The notes: generated by a model not told the origin, from the sequence alone. A stretch of DNA of 47,943 bases from Candidatus Woesearchaeota archaeon (GCA_016935095.1 JAFGRO010000006.1:1-47943); one strand, 5' to 3'; shown: positions 1 to 7,997, counted from the stretch's first letter. A program made the numbers and translations.

Positions 1-1
1 A

Positions 2-229
2 ATGAGCATAAAATCATTTAATATAGATGAAGATACATATAATAGGTTCTCCAGTTTTTGCAAAGAAAACGGAATAAGTATGAGCAAACAAGTAGATTTT
101 TTTATGAAATCTGTAGTTGAAGAAGAGCCTGAAGCAAAAAAAGAATATTTGAAGAAATTAGAAAAGATAAGAAATGGTAAATTTATTAGAGTTGAAAACT
201 TTGCTGAAAGATATGGTTTAAAAGAATGA
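2..229 (+). CDS. RHH-type antitoxin of a RelBE-like pair
   Basis: A 75-residue protein with a ribbon-helix-helix-like N terminus: a short strand (residues 3-8, SIKSFNID) followed by two helices, as in RelB/DinJ antitoxins. It has a charged, probably flexible C-terminal half that would wrap the toxin. Its stop codon overlaps the start of the next gene by 4 nt (ATGA), the usual coupling of antitoxin and toxin. By family knowledge it would neutralise the RelE-like toxin and bind its own promoter. The promoter lies off the window, because the ATG sits at base 2, so an upstream start cannot be excluded. Confidence 0.7.
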   Translation: MSIKSFNIDEDTYNRFSSFCKENGISMSKQVDFFMKSVVEEEPEAKKEYLKKLEKIRNGKFIRVENFAERYGLKE

Positions 230-489
230 AATACTCTCTGAAGATTTCTGAAAAAGCTGACAGAAAATTTAAGAAATTATTTAAAAAAGATAAGAGACAA
301 TTACAAATAATAAATAAAAAAATAAAACAAATTAGAGAAAACCCATATCATTTTAAACCATTACGCGGAGATATGTATGGTGCAAGGAGAGTCCATATTG
401 ATAAATCTTTTATTTTGATATATCAGATTGATGAAAATAATAAAAGAATATTAATTCTGGATTATAATCATCATGACAAAATATATTAA
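226..489 (+). CDS. relE: RelE/YoeB-like mRNA interferase toxin
   Basis: An 87-residue basic protein with the RelE/ParE fold pattern: a Lys-rich N-terminal helical hairpin, then LRGDMYGARRVHID and a strand IDKSFILIYQID. It ends in the HHDKIY tail typical of RelE/YoeB/YafQ toxins, which cut mRNA in the ribosomal A site. The length is typical. It is translationally coupled to the antitoxin by a 4-nt overlap. ParE-type gyrase poisoning is the alternative, but the C-terminal HDKIY favours the ribonuclease branch. Such pairs stabilise mobile or chromosomal segments or act in stress response. Confidence 0.75.
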   Translation: MKYSLKISEKADRKFKKLFKKDKRQLQIINKKIKQIRENPYHFKPLRGDMYGARRVHIDKSFILIYQIDENNKRILILDYNHHDKIY

Positions 490-491
490 AT

Positions 492-1115
492 TTATTCAGA
501 AGCATATTTATTAATTCTTATCCTTAAAGTTATATTCAAGGTAACCAATAAAAGAAGGATTACTAATAATATGATGGTTGAAAACCCCCCTACAGAATAA
601 TCAGCTTCACTAACAACAAAACCAGTCACAGACATTAATCCTTTTTCCTGTAATTCCCTTACTTCTTCTGTTCTTATATCTTTTATCCCCACTAAAAGCA
701 TTGTTTTTTTAATAACAACTGAAGAAGCAGGGGATTTGTTTATTTTTGTATGAACAGTCACAGAATTACTGTATTGGTGAGCAGGATCTTCTGCAGTAAT
801 TATGCATATAATTTCATCTCCTGGCTCAAACTCATATTCAAGAGAATCTTCTTTGCTTACTAAATCATTATTGACAAACCATTTATAATGAAACTCTAAT
901 TGTTCAGGGAATTCATCTTTCACTACTGTTTTAACTCTTAATGCAGAATCTTCATAATAAATAGATGAATCAAAAACAGCATTCTGTATTTCAGGAATAT
1001 CATTTATTATTTCTAATGTAATATAAGCATTAGCTGTTGCCTTTTCAGCAGAACTGAAACATATAAAATTAAGGAACAATAATACAGATAAAACAAATAT
1101 TATTATTTTTTTCAT
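492..1115 (-). CDS. secreted protein with C-terminal membrane anchor
   Basis: A 207-residue protein I do not recognise by family. It has a signal peptide (residues 1-22, MKKIIIFVLSVLLFLNFICF), an extracellular region with an Ig-like/PKD-like beta pattern around residues 35-125 (FHYKWFVNNDLV and EFEPGDEIICIITAED resemble PKD strands), and one transmembrane helix near the C terminus (about 176-198) followed by a short basic tail. This topology is common for archaeal surface proteins. It lies 4 nt downstream of the NUDIX gene on the same strand, so the two are probably co-transcribed, although no functional link is obvious. Confidence 0.6.
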   Translation of the reverse strand: MKKIIIFVLSVLLFLNFICFSSAEKATANAYITLEIINDIPEIQNAVFDSSIYYEDSALRVKTVVKDEFPEQLEFHYKWFVNNDLVSKEDSLEYEFEPGDEIICIITAEDPAHQYSNSVTVHTKINKSPASSVVIKKTMLLVGIKDIRTEEVRELQEKGLMSVTGFVVSEADYSVGGFSTIILLVILLLLVTLNITLRIRINKYASE

Positions 1116-1119
1116 TTTT

Positions 1120-1536
1120 TTATTTAGATTGTTTAAAAGGATTATAATTTAATTTAAGTAAATTTATTATTGGAAGGAAAAGAGGCTTAGGCATTTTATC
1201 CCACTCAAACCACTGCCATCTCTCGCATTTTTCAGGCTCTTTTAATTCAACTTCCCCTGAATCATAATCTGAAACAATATACACAGTTATATAATGTTCG
1301 CCTATTTCTTTGAATATGTCATTTGTAACAGGACCGAACTCAAGGTTTTTTATGTTGATTCCTGTCTCTTCAGACACCTCTCTTTTAGCGCAGGTTTCAA
1401 TATCTTCATTAAACTCTAAACGGCCTCCTGGAAAAGACCATGTACCAGTACCAAGAAGGCTCTTTCTTTTTCCCATTAAAACCTTGTTGCCTTTTTTAAT
1501 AATTACCCCGATACCTACTCTTGGTTTCTTATCCAT
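1120..1536 (-). CDS. NUDIX hydrolase
   Basis: A 138-residue NUDIX-family pyrophosphohydrolase. The Nudix box is complete: GG at residues 37-38, then EFNEDIETCAKREVSEETGI, giving the REVSEE metal-binding core. The N-terminal RVGIGVIIKKGNKVLMGKR and the late WFEWDKMP are typical of the 7,8-dihydro-8-oxoguanine/dinucleotide-type NUDIX group (MutT/ADP-ribose-pyrophosphatase-like). The exact substrate cannot be read from sequence; sanitising oxidised nucleotides is the usual guess. It is the first gene of a two-gene minus-strand unit. Confidence 0.85.
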   Translation of the reverse strand: MDKKPRVGIGVIIKKGNKVLMGKRKSLLGTGTWSFPGGRLEFNEDIETCAKREVSEETGINIKNLEFGPVTNDIFKEIGEHYITVYIVSDYDSGEVELKEPEKCERWQWFEWDKMPKPLFLPIINLLKLNYNPFKQSK

Positions 1537-1580
1537 TAAAAAAGAGAATTCACCAAAGTTTATATTTTTTTTGATTATAT

Positions 1581-1700
1581 GGCTCTGATGAAATACTGGG
1601 CGTCTGTGCCGTGAATGTCATTGATTGTTTTTTACAATCATGGCATGGCCAGACGGAACTGACTTTGTTCATATACGAAGTATAAGGTTAAAGTCAGTGA
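1581..1700. other. structured intergenic region with nested hairpins
   Basis: Between the NUDIX gene and the next plus-strand gene lie two strong inverted repeats. Hairpin 1 (1602-1654) pairs GTCTG, GCC, ATGTCA and TGATTGT with ACAATCA, TGGCAT, GGC and CAGAC around a T5 loop, with small bulges; this is about 21 bp. Hairpin 2 (1658-1698) pairs ACTGACTTT with AAAGTCAGT and has an inner TATAC-GAA-GTATA stem. No long reading frame explains the conservation of pairing. It could be a non-coding RNA, a bidirectional terminator or a decayed element; the strand is not known. Confidence 0.45.
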
Positions 1701-1770
1701 AGTAGAACAGGATTTCAAAAGAGCAGATTATACCAATAAATATTAAAACTAATTATAATTACTAAAAAAT

Positions 1771-2262
1771 ATGAAAAGCCTGGCTATAATGAATACGAGA
1801 GAGATAAAAGAATTACATAAAATCCTGAAAAAACAATATGATTTCAATAAAAAACTCGATTATGTTTTTCTAATAAACAATAAAAACAGGATTTATATTA
1901 TAACTGATAATATAAGGGAAATTAATCTGGAAACATTAAGAATAGACAGGATTGGATTGTATATGGGAGAACTGTTCAAAGAAAAAAAAGAATTCAGGCC
2001 AAGCTGGGAAGGCTCGCAGATTATAGGAAAAGATGCTAAAAAAAATATTATTGAATTAAAAAACAAAAAACAATTTGCAGAATGGATGAAAGGGCTTGAT
2101 GTGGAAATTGACCTGGACAATAATAAAAAATTAGATTTAGATTGTTATTTAATTGTTAAATATAATAAAGACATTATAGGCACAGGAAGATACAATAAAA
2201 AAGAGAAAAAGCTTATGAATTATGTTTCTAAATCAAGAAGATTAGCAACAGTTAATGTTTAA
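1771..2262 (+). CDS. PUA-like RNA-binding protein (RsmF/NOP2 C-domain type)
   Basis: A 163-residue protein resembling the PUA-like RNA-binding domain found at the C terminus of NOL1/NOP2/Sun rRNA m5C methyltransferases, but here free-standing without the methyltransferase part. The sequence shows the usual order: IDRIGLYMGELFK, then FRPSWEGSQIIG, FAEWMKGLDVEID, YLIVKYNKDIIGTGRYN, and the closing LMNYVSKSRR, close to the N-[VI]-PK-SRR end of that domain. It probably binds structured rRNA or tRNA. Its end overlaps the convergent HAD gene by 4 nt. A terminal function in ribosome assembly is inference. Confidence 0.65.
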   Translation: MKSLAIMNTREIKELHKILKKQYDFNKKLDYVFLINNKNRIYIITDNIREINLETLRIDRIGLYMGELFKEKKEFRPSWEGSQIIGKDAKKNIIELKNKKQFAEWMKGLDVEIDLDNNKKLDLDCYLIVKYNKDIIGTGRYNKKEKKLMNYVSKSRRLATVNV

Positions 2263-2984
2263 TTATTATTTATCCTCTCTATCAACCCAGGCAGCTCTTC
2301 AATCTTATTTATAGTATAATCCACATATCTCAGAGTTTTATCTACTTTAAAAGCCTCTTGCGTCCACACTGTTGTCATGCCCAGTCTTTTAGGCACTTTT
2401 AAGTCCCATCTCGGATGGTCACCGACAACAAGGGTTTCATCAGGCTTAAAGCCGTGTTTCTCAAGTATATTCTTATAAATAATGAAATGGGGCTTGCTTA
2501 TATCAGGATTGTCGGTTGTGTATATGCCATCAAAATAACCAGTTATTCCCAGTTTCTCAATCCTGTCAAGCTTTATTTTCAGCTCACCGTCGCTGCTGCT
2601 TAATATTACTATTGAGTATTTTTTCTTAAGTTTATCAAGAACTTCCTTTGTTTTTGGAAATAATTCAACTTTATTATTCATAATTTTCCAGTATTCATTT
2701 TTTAAGGATTCTGCTTCTTTTTCCAATTGCTCACTATCTGATATTACCTTTAATTTTTTCAGCAAATAAAAAAACCAAACTTTTCTGTTATGGGCTACTG
2801 TAGGCCTTCTTCTTGGGATGTCTATCTTATTCTTTAATTTATCAAAAATTTTTAGAACTTTTCCTGCATCTAATTCATATTTATCAGCTATTTTTTTAAT
2901 TAAAGAAACAGTAATCTCATCATAAAAAGGCCTAAAATTTTCAAGAGTATCATCAAAATCAAATATTATGAATTTTACAGCCAT
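2259..2984 (-). CDS. HAD-superfamily hydrolase (phosphatase)
   Basis: A HAD-fold phosphohydrolase of about 241 residues. Motif I is FDFDDTLE (the DxDxT nucleophile loop) directly after the start. Motif II is the ILSSSDGE segment, and the motif III/IV region contains ISKPHFIIYKNILEKHGF followed by VVGDHPRWDLKVPKRLGM (GDxxxxD). The ATG at 2984 (MAVKFIIFDF) was chosen over an in-frame TTG 21 nt upstream because it sits right before the first beta strand. The helical cap inserted after motif I (about residues 20-95) suggests a small-molecule phosphatase such as phosphoglycolate-phosphatase or YjjG types. The substrate is unknown. Confidence 0.8.
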   Translation of the reverse strand: MAVKFIIFDFDDTLENFRPFYDEITVSLIKKIADKYELDAGKVLKIFDKLKNKIDIPRRRPTVAHNRKVWFFYLLKKLKVISDSEQLEKEAESLKNEYWKIMNNKVELFPKTKEVLDKLKKKYSIVILSSSDGELKIKLDRIEKLGITGYFDGIYTTDNPDISKPHFIIYKNILEKHGFKPDETLVVGDHPRWDLKVPKRLGMTTVWTQEAFKVDKTLRYVDYTINKIEELPGLIERINNN

Positions 2985-3011
2985 TTTAACAACATAACTT
3001 ATCAATCACAA

Positions 3012-3272
3012 TCAAAGAATGTCCTCTATAGGCTTCTTCTTTTCTTTTTTCCCTGATTCTTCTTTTGATTTCTCTGCTATCTTCTCAAGGTCAACGCCCA
3101 TATCCTTCAGCTCCCCTATATGAATCTGCATAAGCCTTTCAACAATCTGCAGTATTCTGGCAAGCTCCTGCCTTTCTTTTGCAAGAGTGCTTAAAGAGCC
3201 TTTATGAAAGCCTATTTTCTCTTCTTTTGAACTTTCTTTATTAGGTTCTATTTTTTGTTCTTCATCAGACAT
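3012..3272 (-). CDS. small charged coiled-coil protein, unknown function
   Basis: An 86-residue, highly charged protein. The middle (about residues 20-65) is predicted helical, with heptad-like LARILQIVERLMQIHIGEL, and the termini are Lys/Glu-rich and probably disordered. The ATG at 3272 (MSDEEQK) was preferred over an in-frame GTG nine nt upstream, which lies inside the ribosome-binding AGGTGAT. No enzymatic motif is visible. It sits just upstream of the HAD gene on the same strand and could be co-transcribed. The family is not recognised; a protein-protein interaction role is only a guess. Confidence 0.5.
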   Translation of the reverse strand: MSDEEQKIEPNKESSKEEKIGFHKGSLSTLAKERQELARILQIVERLMQIHIGELKDMGVDLEKIAEKSKEESGKKEKKKPIEDIL

Positions 3273-3370
3273 TTTTATCACCTTTGTTATTATATTATCA
3301 ACATAATATTAGATAGAGAAATACAGACATTTTTAAATCTATTGGTAAAAATATAATAAATTTATAAAAA

Positions 3371-3404
3371 AATAAAATAAAAAAGTCCTTATAATTTCAG
3401 GACC
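3371..3404 (-). terminator. possible hairpin-plus-T-run terminator of the TrmB gene
   Basis: On the minus strand, GGTCCT (3399-3404) can pair with AGGACT (3384-3389) across a 9-nt loop that contains the TrmB stop codon. An A-rich plus-strand tract (3371-3384), a T-rich run in the transcript, follows. The stem is short (6 bp with one G-U), so the T-run may be the main archaeal signal. Confidence 0.35.
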
Positions 3405-4210
3405 TTTTTTGCTGTCTCCATGTCAACCCATGCCAGCTCAAACAAATCCTCTAAAGCTGAAGCGAAGAAAGGTGTATTCACCCATATTCCCACGTCATAG
3501 CTTGGATGAACATCTTTGTCATCCATGACCATAAATATTAATTCTTTGCTGTCAACCACAACAAATCTTGCCTTGGTCTTGTCTATGTTTCTTATTTCAG
3601 CATATTTCTGCAGCTCCTTGACTTCTTCCTTGACATCCTTATCCAGCGGAGCAGCTATCCTTACAGCAACATTTCTCTTCTTAAGCTGCTCAAAAACAGG
3701 CTTTAATATAGTTATCTTCCTTTTCAGGCCGTCTTTTGTAGTGACGATAGTCACTGTTTTCTCTGCCCCTCTTATAGTCATGTCAAGATGGTTATACAGG
3801 TTGTTTCTCCCTTTTAATGAGCCGGATAAATCTGTTGGGTCAACTGTTTCAATACCATCAGTATGCAACCCGCTAAGTTCATCAAGCAAATCACTTCCTT
3901 TTAATTCCTCTAATTTCTTAACATCAGTTTCTGCCTGCTTATGGACATTCTTCTTTACTCTCTCAATAACTTCTTTTGGCGGGATAGCCATATACTTGAT
4001 TGGCTTGCCCATCTTCATTACAATAAATCCTTTTTTCTCTAAACTTTCAAGAATATCATAACTCCTTGACCTGGGCACATCTGCGATCTCAGACAACTCG
4101 CCTGCTGTGGAAACTCCCCTTGACAGCAACGCAGTCCAGATTTTAACCTCATACAGGTTCAGATTAAAATATCTCCTTACCTTACTTAAAAAATCTTTCT
4201 CTACAATCAT
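3389..4210 (-). CDS. TrmB-family transcriptional regulator
   Basis: About 273 residues with the TrmB layout. An N-terminal winged helix-turn-helix (residues about 10-75: LNLYEVKIWTALLSRGVSTAGELSEIA, then VPRSRSYDILESLEKKGF) is followed by a coiled-coil linker (about 85-110) and a C-terminal phospholipase-D-like/regulatory domain. TrmB proteins repress or activate sugar-uptake and central-carbon genes through sugar binding in the C-terminal part. The ATG at 4210 was chosen over an in-frame TTG eight codons earlier because that TTG abuts the G-rich sequence. No sugar transporter is adjacent, so the target genes are unknown. Similar linker-type TrmB proteins are widespread in DPANN archaea as global regulators. 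Confidence 0.8.
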   Translation of the reverse strand: MIVEKDFLSKVRRYFNLNLYEVKIWTALLSRGVSTAGELSEIADVPRSRSYDILESLEKKGFIVMKMGKPIKYMAIPPKEVIERVKKNVHKQAETDVKKLEELKGSDLLDELSGLHTDGIETVDPTDLSGSLKGRNNLYNHLDMTIRGAEKTVTIVTTKDGLKRKITILKPVFEQLKKRNVAVRIAAPLDKDVKEEVKELQKYAEIRNIDKTKARFVVVDSKELIFMVMDDKDVHPSYDVGIWVNTPFFASALEDLFELAWVDMETAKKVLKL

Positions 4211-4350
4211 TTTTAACCCCCGATTGTCAGGCAATCACCCCTTTTTTAAAATTATTAAAAAGGTAAAATTTTATAGTTTAAATATGTTACGGTTTTTACA
4301 TTTAAAGGATAGTTACACCAAAGTATCATATATAAATGGTAAAAATAAAA

Positions 4351-5223
4351 TTATTTTGTTAAAATATAGAATTTTTCATTCGGAACTTGGAAAGATGTGG
4401 ATTTAATAGAATAGGTGTCTATAATTTTCTCAAACCATTTTCTTTTACATATATCTATTCTATTTTTCCCGCCGAGGGTTTTTGTTGGGAATGAAACAAC
4501 CAAGCATGGATAATTATTAGTTATAAGAAAATCAAAAAGGTTATAGCTTATGTTATAATTCTGGGTTTCAAGGGAATCAAGGAGCTTGAAAATAAAAACA
4601 ATATCGCCCTTTGGGATTTTTTTCAGGTTTTCCTCTTTGCTGAGGTCAATATTAAATGCTTTTCCTTTTATCCCCATTATTTCAAAATATTTCCTTATTA
4701 TGCCGCAGTCCCCTGCGTTTAATTCAACTGCATTATATTCTTCAGGCTCAAAATATTTTTTCATATAAATATAACTTAAAGGATTGAGCCCAGAACCAAG
4801 GTCAACAATCCTTTTTTTGTTTTTTATATTAATTATACTAAAGACTTTTGAATATATATCATTATAATAAGGCAGCCTTTCTCTCGTGGACTTATGCATT
4901 TTTAGTAGAATCTCATGATTTTCAGCGCTATTATCCTCTGATAGTTTTTTCATAAATTTATCTATCTTCAAATAGTTTTTTTCAATAAAAACACCATAGA
5001 TTTCCCTGAAATATCTCCTGAGCTCTTTTATGGCTTTTTTGAATTCTTTTGAAGAAAAGGCCTTTTCTTTTTTTTCATAACCAAGAATCTTTTCAAAAGC
5101 CTTAGTGTTTTCATCCATATATTTTAAAACTCTCTCCCTGATTATATCCTCATCCAGATTCCTTAATTCCTTTTTCTCCCTTACTTTTTCTGTAATCAAA
5201 GAAACTAATTGCTTGTTTTCCAT
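4351..5223 (-). CDS. FmrO/ArmA-like 16S rRNA methyltransferase
   Basis: A 290-residue SAM-dependent methyltransferase that resembles the aminoglycoside-resistance 16S rRNA (guanine-1405-N7) methyltransferases (FmrO/Arm family, PF07091). An N-terminal helical extension precedes HKSTRERLPYYNDIY (110-124), matching the conserved helical pre-domain motif. The SAM-binding motif I is IVDLGSGLNPLS (139-150), an acidic post-I position lies near NAVELN, and the characteristic loop SFPTKTLGGK lies at 244-253. Aminoglycoside producers use such enzymes for self-protection. In this archaeon a housekeeping rRNA modification is as likely. It overlaps pelA by 19 nt, pointing to translational coupling with ribosome rescue. 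Family-level confidence is moderate; the target base is inference. Confidence 0.65.
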   Translation of the reverse strand: MENKQLVSLITEKVREKKELRNLDEDIIRERVLKYMDENTKAFEKILGYEKKEKAFSSKEFKKAIKELRRYFREIYGVFIEKNYLKIDKFMKKLSEDNSAENHEILLKMHKSTRERLPYYNDIYSKVFSIINIKNKKRIVDLGSGLNPLSYIYMKKYFEPEEYNAVELNAGDCGIIRKYFEIMGIKGKAFNIDLSKEENLKKIPKGDIVFIFKLLDSLETQNYNISYNLFDFLITNNYPCLVVSFPTKTLGGKNRIDICKRKWFEKIIDTYSIKSTSFQVPNEKFYILTK

Positions 5224-6260
5224 CTTTGTATGCCTGCTATGCCGCCCAGGCCATCTAATTTCTGAGAAGCCTCATCTGTTTCAATTATATATATTCTGGA
5301 TTGTATCTTGTCTGCTTTTGACAGCGCATCATCAACCTCCTCGTAAAAACCATCTTTTCTTGTTTTCATAATATAATTGTCTGTAACCAATAAAACATCA
5401 AGGTTTCCATTGATAATGTTCTGTTTAACCTCTTTTAAGCCGTATGCTGCATTTTCCTTTGCTATATTCATCATAAGATTATCAACAAGCTCAAGCTCAT
5501 TTCTTATCCTGTCTTTTTTCAGAACATTTTTCAGCTCAGGCCTTTTAAGAACCTCATTTATTGCATTCATGTCTACAGAAGAGCATCCTGCAAGCGTAAT
5601 CTTTTTCCTTGTTTCCTCATCCATTGCATTAATAATATATTCCTTCCAGAATCCCGGGCTTGCAACAATTGCTTGCTTTATTTTATATTTGGCCAAATAT
5701 TCTTTCAGCTGTTTTGCAACCGTATTATAAAATCCTCCTTTTGCTTCATGGTCCTCTCTTTTTTTCCTTACATCGCCTTTAAGATGGGACAAAACACTGT
5801 AATTCCTGTCTTCCAGCAGAGCAAAATATGCCTCTTCCCTGTCCATCACAACAATTATTATCTTTTCCCTCGACCCTGCCATTGCATCCTCTATCTTCTT
5901 AAGCTGAAAACTGAACCATTTTTTCTTGATTATCTTTATTATTGAATTCTCAGATATGTCTATTGTATGATAAGAGCCGGCCGGGATGTCATCTGTGCCT
6001 TCTGTTATTTTGCCATTCACCCTTAATATGTCCTGCTGTGCAGAAAACTCAATCTTCTCTGCTTTCACAGTCAATGTTACGGGCTTTCTCACTATCCTCT
6101 TGTTTCTTTCACTGTCATCGCCCAATTTTATTTTTCTTTCAGTCTTTCCTTTAACCAAATCATCTTTCTCAATTATATGGCTGAGATACCATAAGTCAGC
6201 CAGGTTTGTTACTTTGAGTTTTATTTCCCCTTTCCCAAGATTTTTGTACAGTAATTTCAT
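5205..6260 (-). CDS. pelA: mRNA surveillance protein pelota (Dom34)
   Basis: A 351-residue archaeal pelota, an eRF1 paralog that works with aEF1A/ABCE1 to dissociate ribosomes stalled on aberrant mRNA. The three domains are in order: an Sm-like N domain (1-130, beginning MKLLYKNLGKGEIKLKV, with DLWYLSHII at 22-30), a central domain (about 133-255) without the GGQ tripeptide, as expected for pelota, and a C-terminal eRF1-like domain (about 258-350; AAYGLKEV, LLVTDNY). The length is standard. It is the first gene of a unit with the rRNA methyltransferase. A palindromic TATA box centred 25 bp upstream implies a leaderless transcript. Confidence 0.93.
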   Translation of the reverse strand: MKLLYKNLGKGEIKLKVTNLADLWYLSHIIEKDDLVKGKTERKIKLGDDSERNKRIVRKPVTLTVKAEKIEFSAQQDILRVNGKITEGTDDIPAGSYHTIDISENSIIKIIKKKWFSFQLKKIEDAMAGSREKIIIVVMDREEAYFALLEDRNYSVLSHLKGDVRKKREDHEAKGGFYNTVAKQLKEYLAKYKIKQAIVASPGFWKEYIINAMDEETRKKITLAGCSSVDMNAINEVLKRPELKNVLKKDRIRNELELVDNLMMNIAKENAAYGLKEVKQNIINGNLDVLLVTDNYIMKTRKDGFYEEVDDALSKADKIQSRIYIIETDEASQKLDGLGGIAGIQRWKTSN

Positions 6261-6279
6261 ATACTAAAAAAGAAAAACA

Positions 6280-6291
6280 TTTATATATAAA
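6280..6291. promoter_or_regulatory. palindromic bidirectional TATA box
   Basis: TTTATATATAAA is a perfect 12-bp palindrome between divergent genes. Its centre lies 25 bp from the pelA ATG (minus) and 29 bp from the ATG at 6315 (plus), each about the normal TATA-to-start distance in archaea. One element could serve both directions. Confidence 0.6.
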
Positions 6292-6314
6292 GTTTTTTAA
6301 TAAATAGAGGTAAT

Positions 6315-7997
6315 ATGGAAATCAGGAAAATAATGAGCAAAAAATCACAGTCTGCAACAGGCGCCACATTGCTTATTCTTATTATTGCAATTACTCTTAT
6401 AGTTTATATAATGCTTCTTCCTTCTGAAGAAAGGGAAAGCCTGCTGAATGAAAATGTAAACGGCGGAAATTATCAAAACCCTGAGAGCAAAGGGAATACA
6501 GAAGAATCCTATGTTGAATTATTAAATGAAAACATAGGGAGACTTATTTATGAGGAATATGATAAAAGGACTTATGACCTGAACTCGTTCAGGATAGAAG
6601 CAGTTACAGAAGCAAAGAGCATAAAAAACATTGATTCCCTTTATCTTAAAAATTCCCTTTTTGAGAAAGTCAGGAAAAACCTGACTTTTAGCCTTGATAA
6701 GGAATTAAGCGAATCCCTTCTTTTAACTTTTAATGTAAAAGAGGCAAAAGGCGTACTTAATATATATCTCAACGGCTATAAAATATCTGAAAGAAAATTC
6801 CAAGAAGGCAATATTGAGCCCATAAATCTCCCTGAAGACCAGTTAAGAAACTATAATATAATAAAATTTGAGGTTTCTAAAGTAGGCTGGGCTTTCTGGA
6901 GAACAAATTATTATCTCATAGAAAACATAAGGGTTATTGGTGACATAAAAGACATAACTAACAGTGTATCCCAGCAGTCATTTTACACAGGGGATATTGA
7001 CAAGGAAGATGTTGAAGAGGTAACTCTTAAGTTTTATCCGGGATGCGATATTGATGAAACAGGAAAGCTTAAAATAGAACTTAACGGCCATGACATCTTT
7101 GAAGGAATGGCTGACTGCGGGATGAGAAACCAATTGAATATAAATCCTGACTATTTATACAGCAAAGATAATTTAATTGAATTCAGGGCAGAAGAAGGTT
7201 CTTATATTATAGATAATATAGAAATAACCATTGACTTCATGGAAAATGTTAATCCTGTTTATTATTTTGAGCTTGGCTCAGAATATTTTGAATCCGGGGA
7301 AGAGGAAGATATAATATGCGGTGAGAAAGATGATAAATGCCCTTCGGGATGCAGTTCTGACAGGGACATTAACTGCTGTTTTGATGATGGGAACAACTAC
7401 TGGTGCGACCTGCCAACATCAAACATGAATGACAGGTGTGTTGGCTATGTTTATGAAAGCCAGTGTGGAAGATGCCCTTCTGGCTATGAAGACAGGTACG
7501 GGGAAGCACCTGACAACTGTGAAGGAATGTGCGGGGATGACAATGATGATGAATGCAACTGTTATATTTATAATGGAAAATATTATGACAAGGACTGCTG
7601 CTATGAGGACAACCCAGATAATTACTGGTGCAATGAGGTTCCTGTAACTGGATTAAGCTACACCTGCACTGCATCAGTTGAAGGCGACCAATGCAAAGAC
7701 TGCCCTTCAGGATATAAAAATGAGGACGGTGACAGGCCTGAATGCTATTATGAAGAACCTTCTTACAAGGATGAAATACTGGATAAGTATGATGTGACTC
7801 TTACAATAACATTTACAAATAAAGATGAAAGAAAAAGGGCTGAGGTCATAGTCAACGGATACACTTTCTTTATAGACACTTATGAGCTAAGCTACAGCAG
7901 AAAAATTGATGATTATGTAAGGGAAGACACTAATTCAATAGAGATAAACCCAAAAAGCGACATGGATATTGCAGAGCTGAAGGTTGAAATAGAATAG
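6315..7997 (+). CDS. Cys-rich surface protein with pilin-like anchor
   Basis: A 560-residue protein of unknown function. A short basic N terminus and a hydrophobic helix (about residues 17-35, GATLLILIIAITLIVYIML) resemble type IV pilin/class III anchors. Two beta-rich regions follow (about 90-320), with paired strand patterns such as LLLTFNVKEAKGVLNIYLNG and VTLKFYPGCDIDETGKLKIEL that look like repeated galactose-binding-like folds. A Cys-rich segment (about 335-477) contains two copies of a CC-x-(D/E)-D-x-NYWC ... QC-x2-CPSGY unit, and a final copy of the beta module closes the protein. An alternative start ATG lies at 6333. First gene of a surface operon. Confidence 0.65.
   Translation: MEIRKIMSKKSQSATGATLLILIIAITLIVYIMLLPSEERESLLNENVNGGNYQNPESKGNTEESYVELLNENIGRLIYEEYDKRTYDLNSFRIEAVTEAKSIKNIDSLYLKNSLFEKVRKNLTFSLDKELSESLLLTFNVKEAKGVLNIYLNGYKISERKFQEGNIEPINLPEDQLRNYNIIKFEVSKVGWAFWRTNYYLIENIRVIGDIKDITNSVSQQSFYTGDIDKEDVEEVTLKFYPGCDIDETGKLKIELNGHDIFEGMADCGMRNQLNINPDYLYSKDNLIEFRAEEGSYIIDNIEITIDFMENVNPVYYFELGSEYFESGEEEDIICGEKDDKCPSGCSSDRDINCCFDDGNNYWCDLPTSNMNDRCVGYVYESQCGRCPSGYEDRYGEAPDNCEGMCGDDNDDECNCYIYNGKYYDKDCCYEDNPDNYWCNEVPVTGLSYTCTASVEGDQCKDCPSGYKNEDGDRPECYYEEPSYKDEILDKYDVTLTITFTNKDERKRAEVIVNGYTFFIDTYELSYSRKIDDYVREDTNSIEINPKSDMDIAELKVEIE

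Noticed and set aside
1608-1619. 12-nt string identical to part of tRNA-Phe (16735-16746)
   Set aside because: Flanking bases do not form a cloverleaf; it is not enough to call a tRNA fragment or attachment site.
1586-1662. C/D-box sRNA candidate (TGATGA ... CTGA)
   Set aside because: The C box lacks the purine before TGATGA, there is no good D'/C' pair, and the spacing is too long for archaeal C/D RNAs.
3516-4061. Long plus-strand reading frame opposite the TrmB gene
   Set aside because: It is Ser/Leu/Phe-rich antisense sequence of a clear regulator gene, with no motif of its own.
7369-7674. Minus-strand His/Cys/Ser-rich reading frame over the Cys-rich region
   Set aside because: Its odd composition is the mirror of the Cys/Asp/Tyr-rich coding strand; no start signal.
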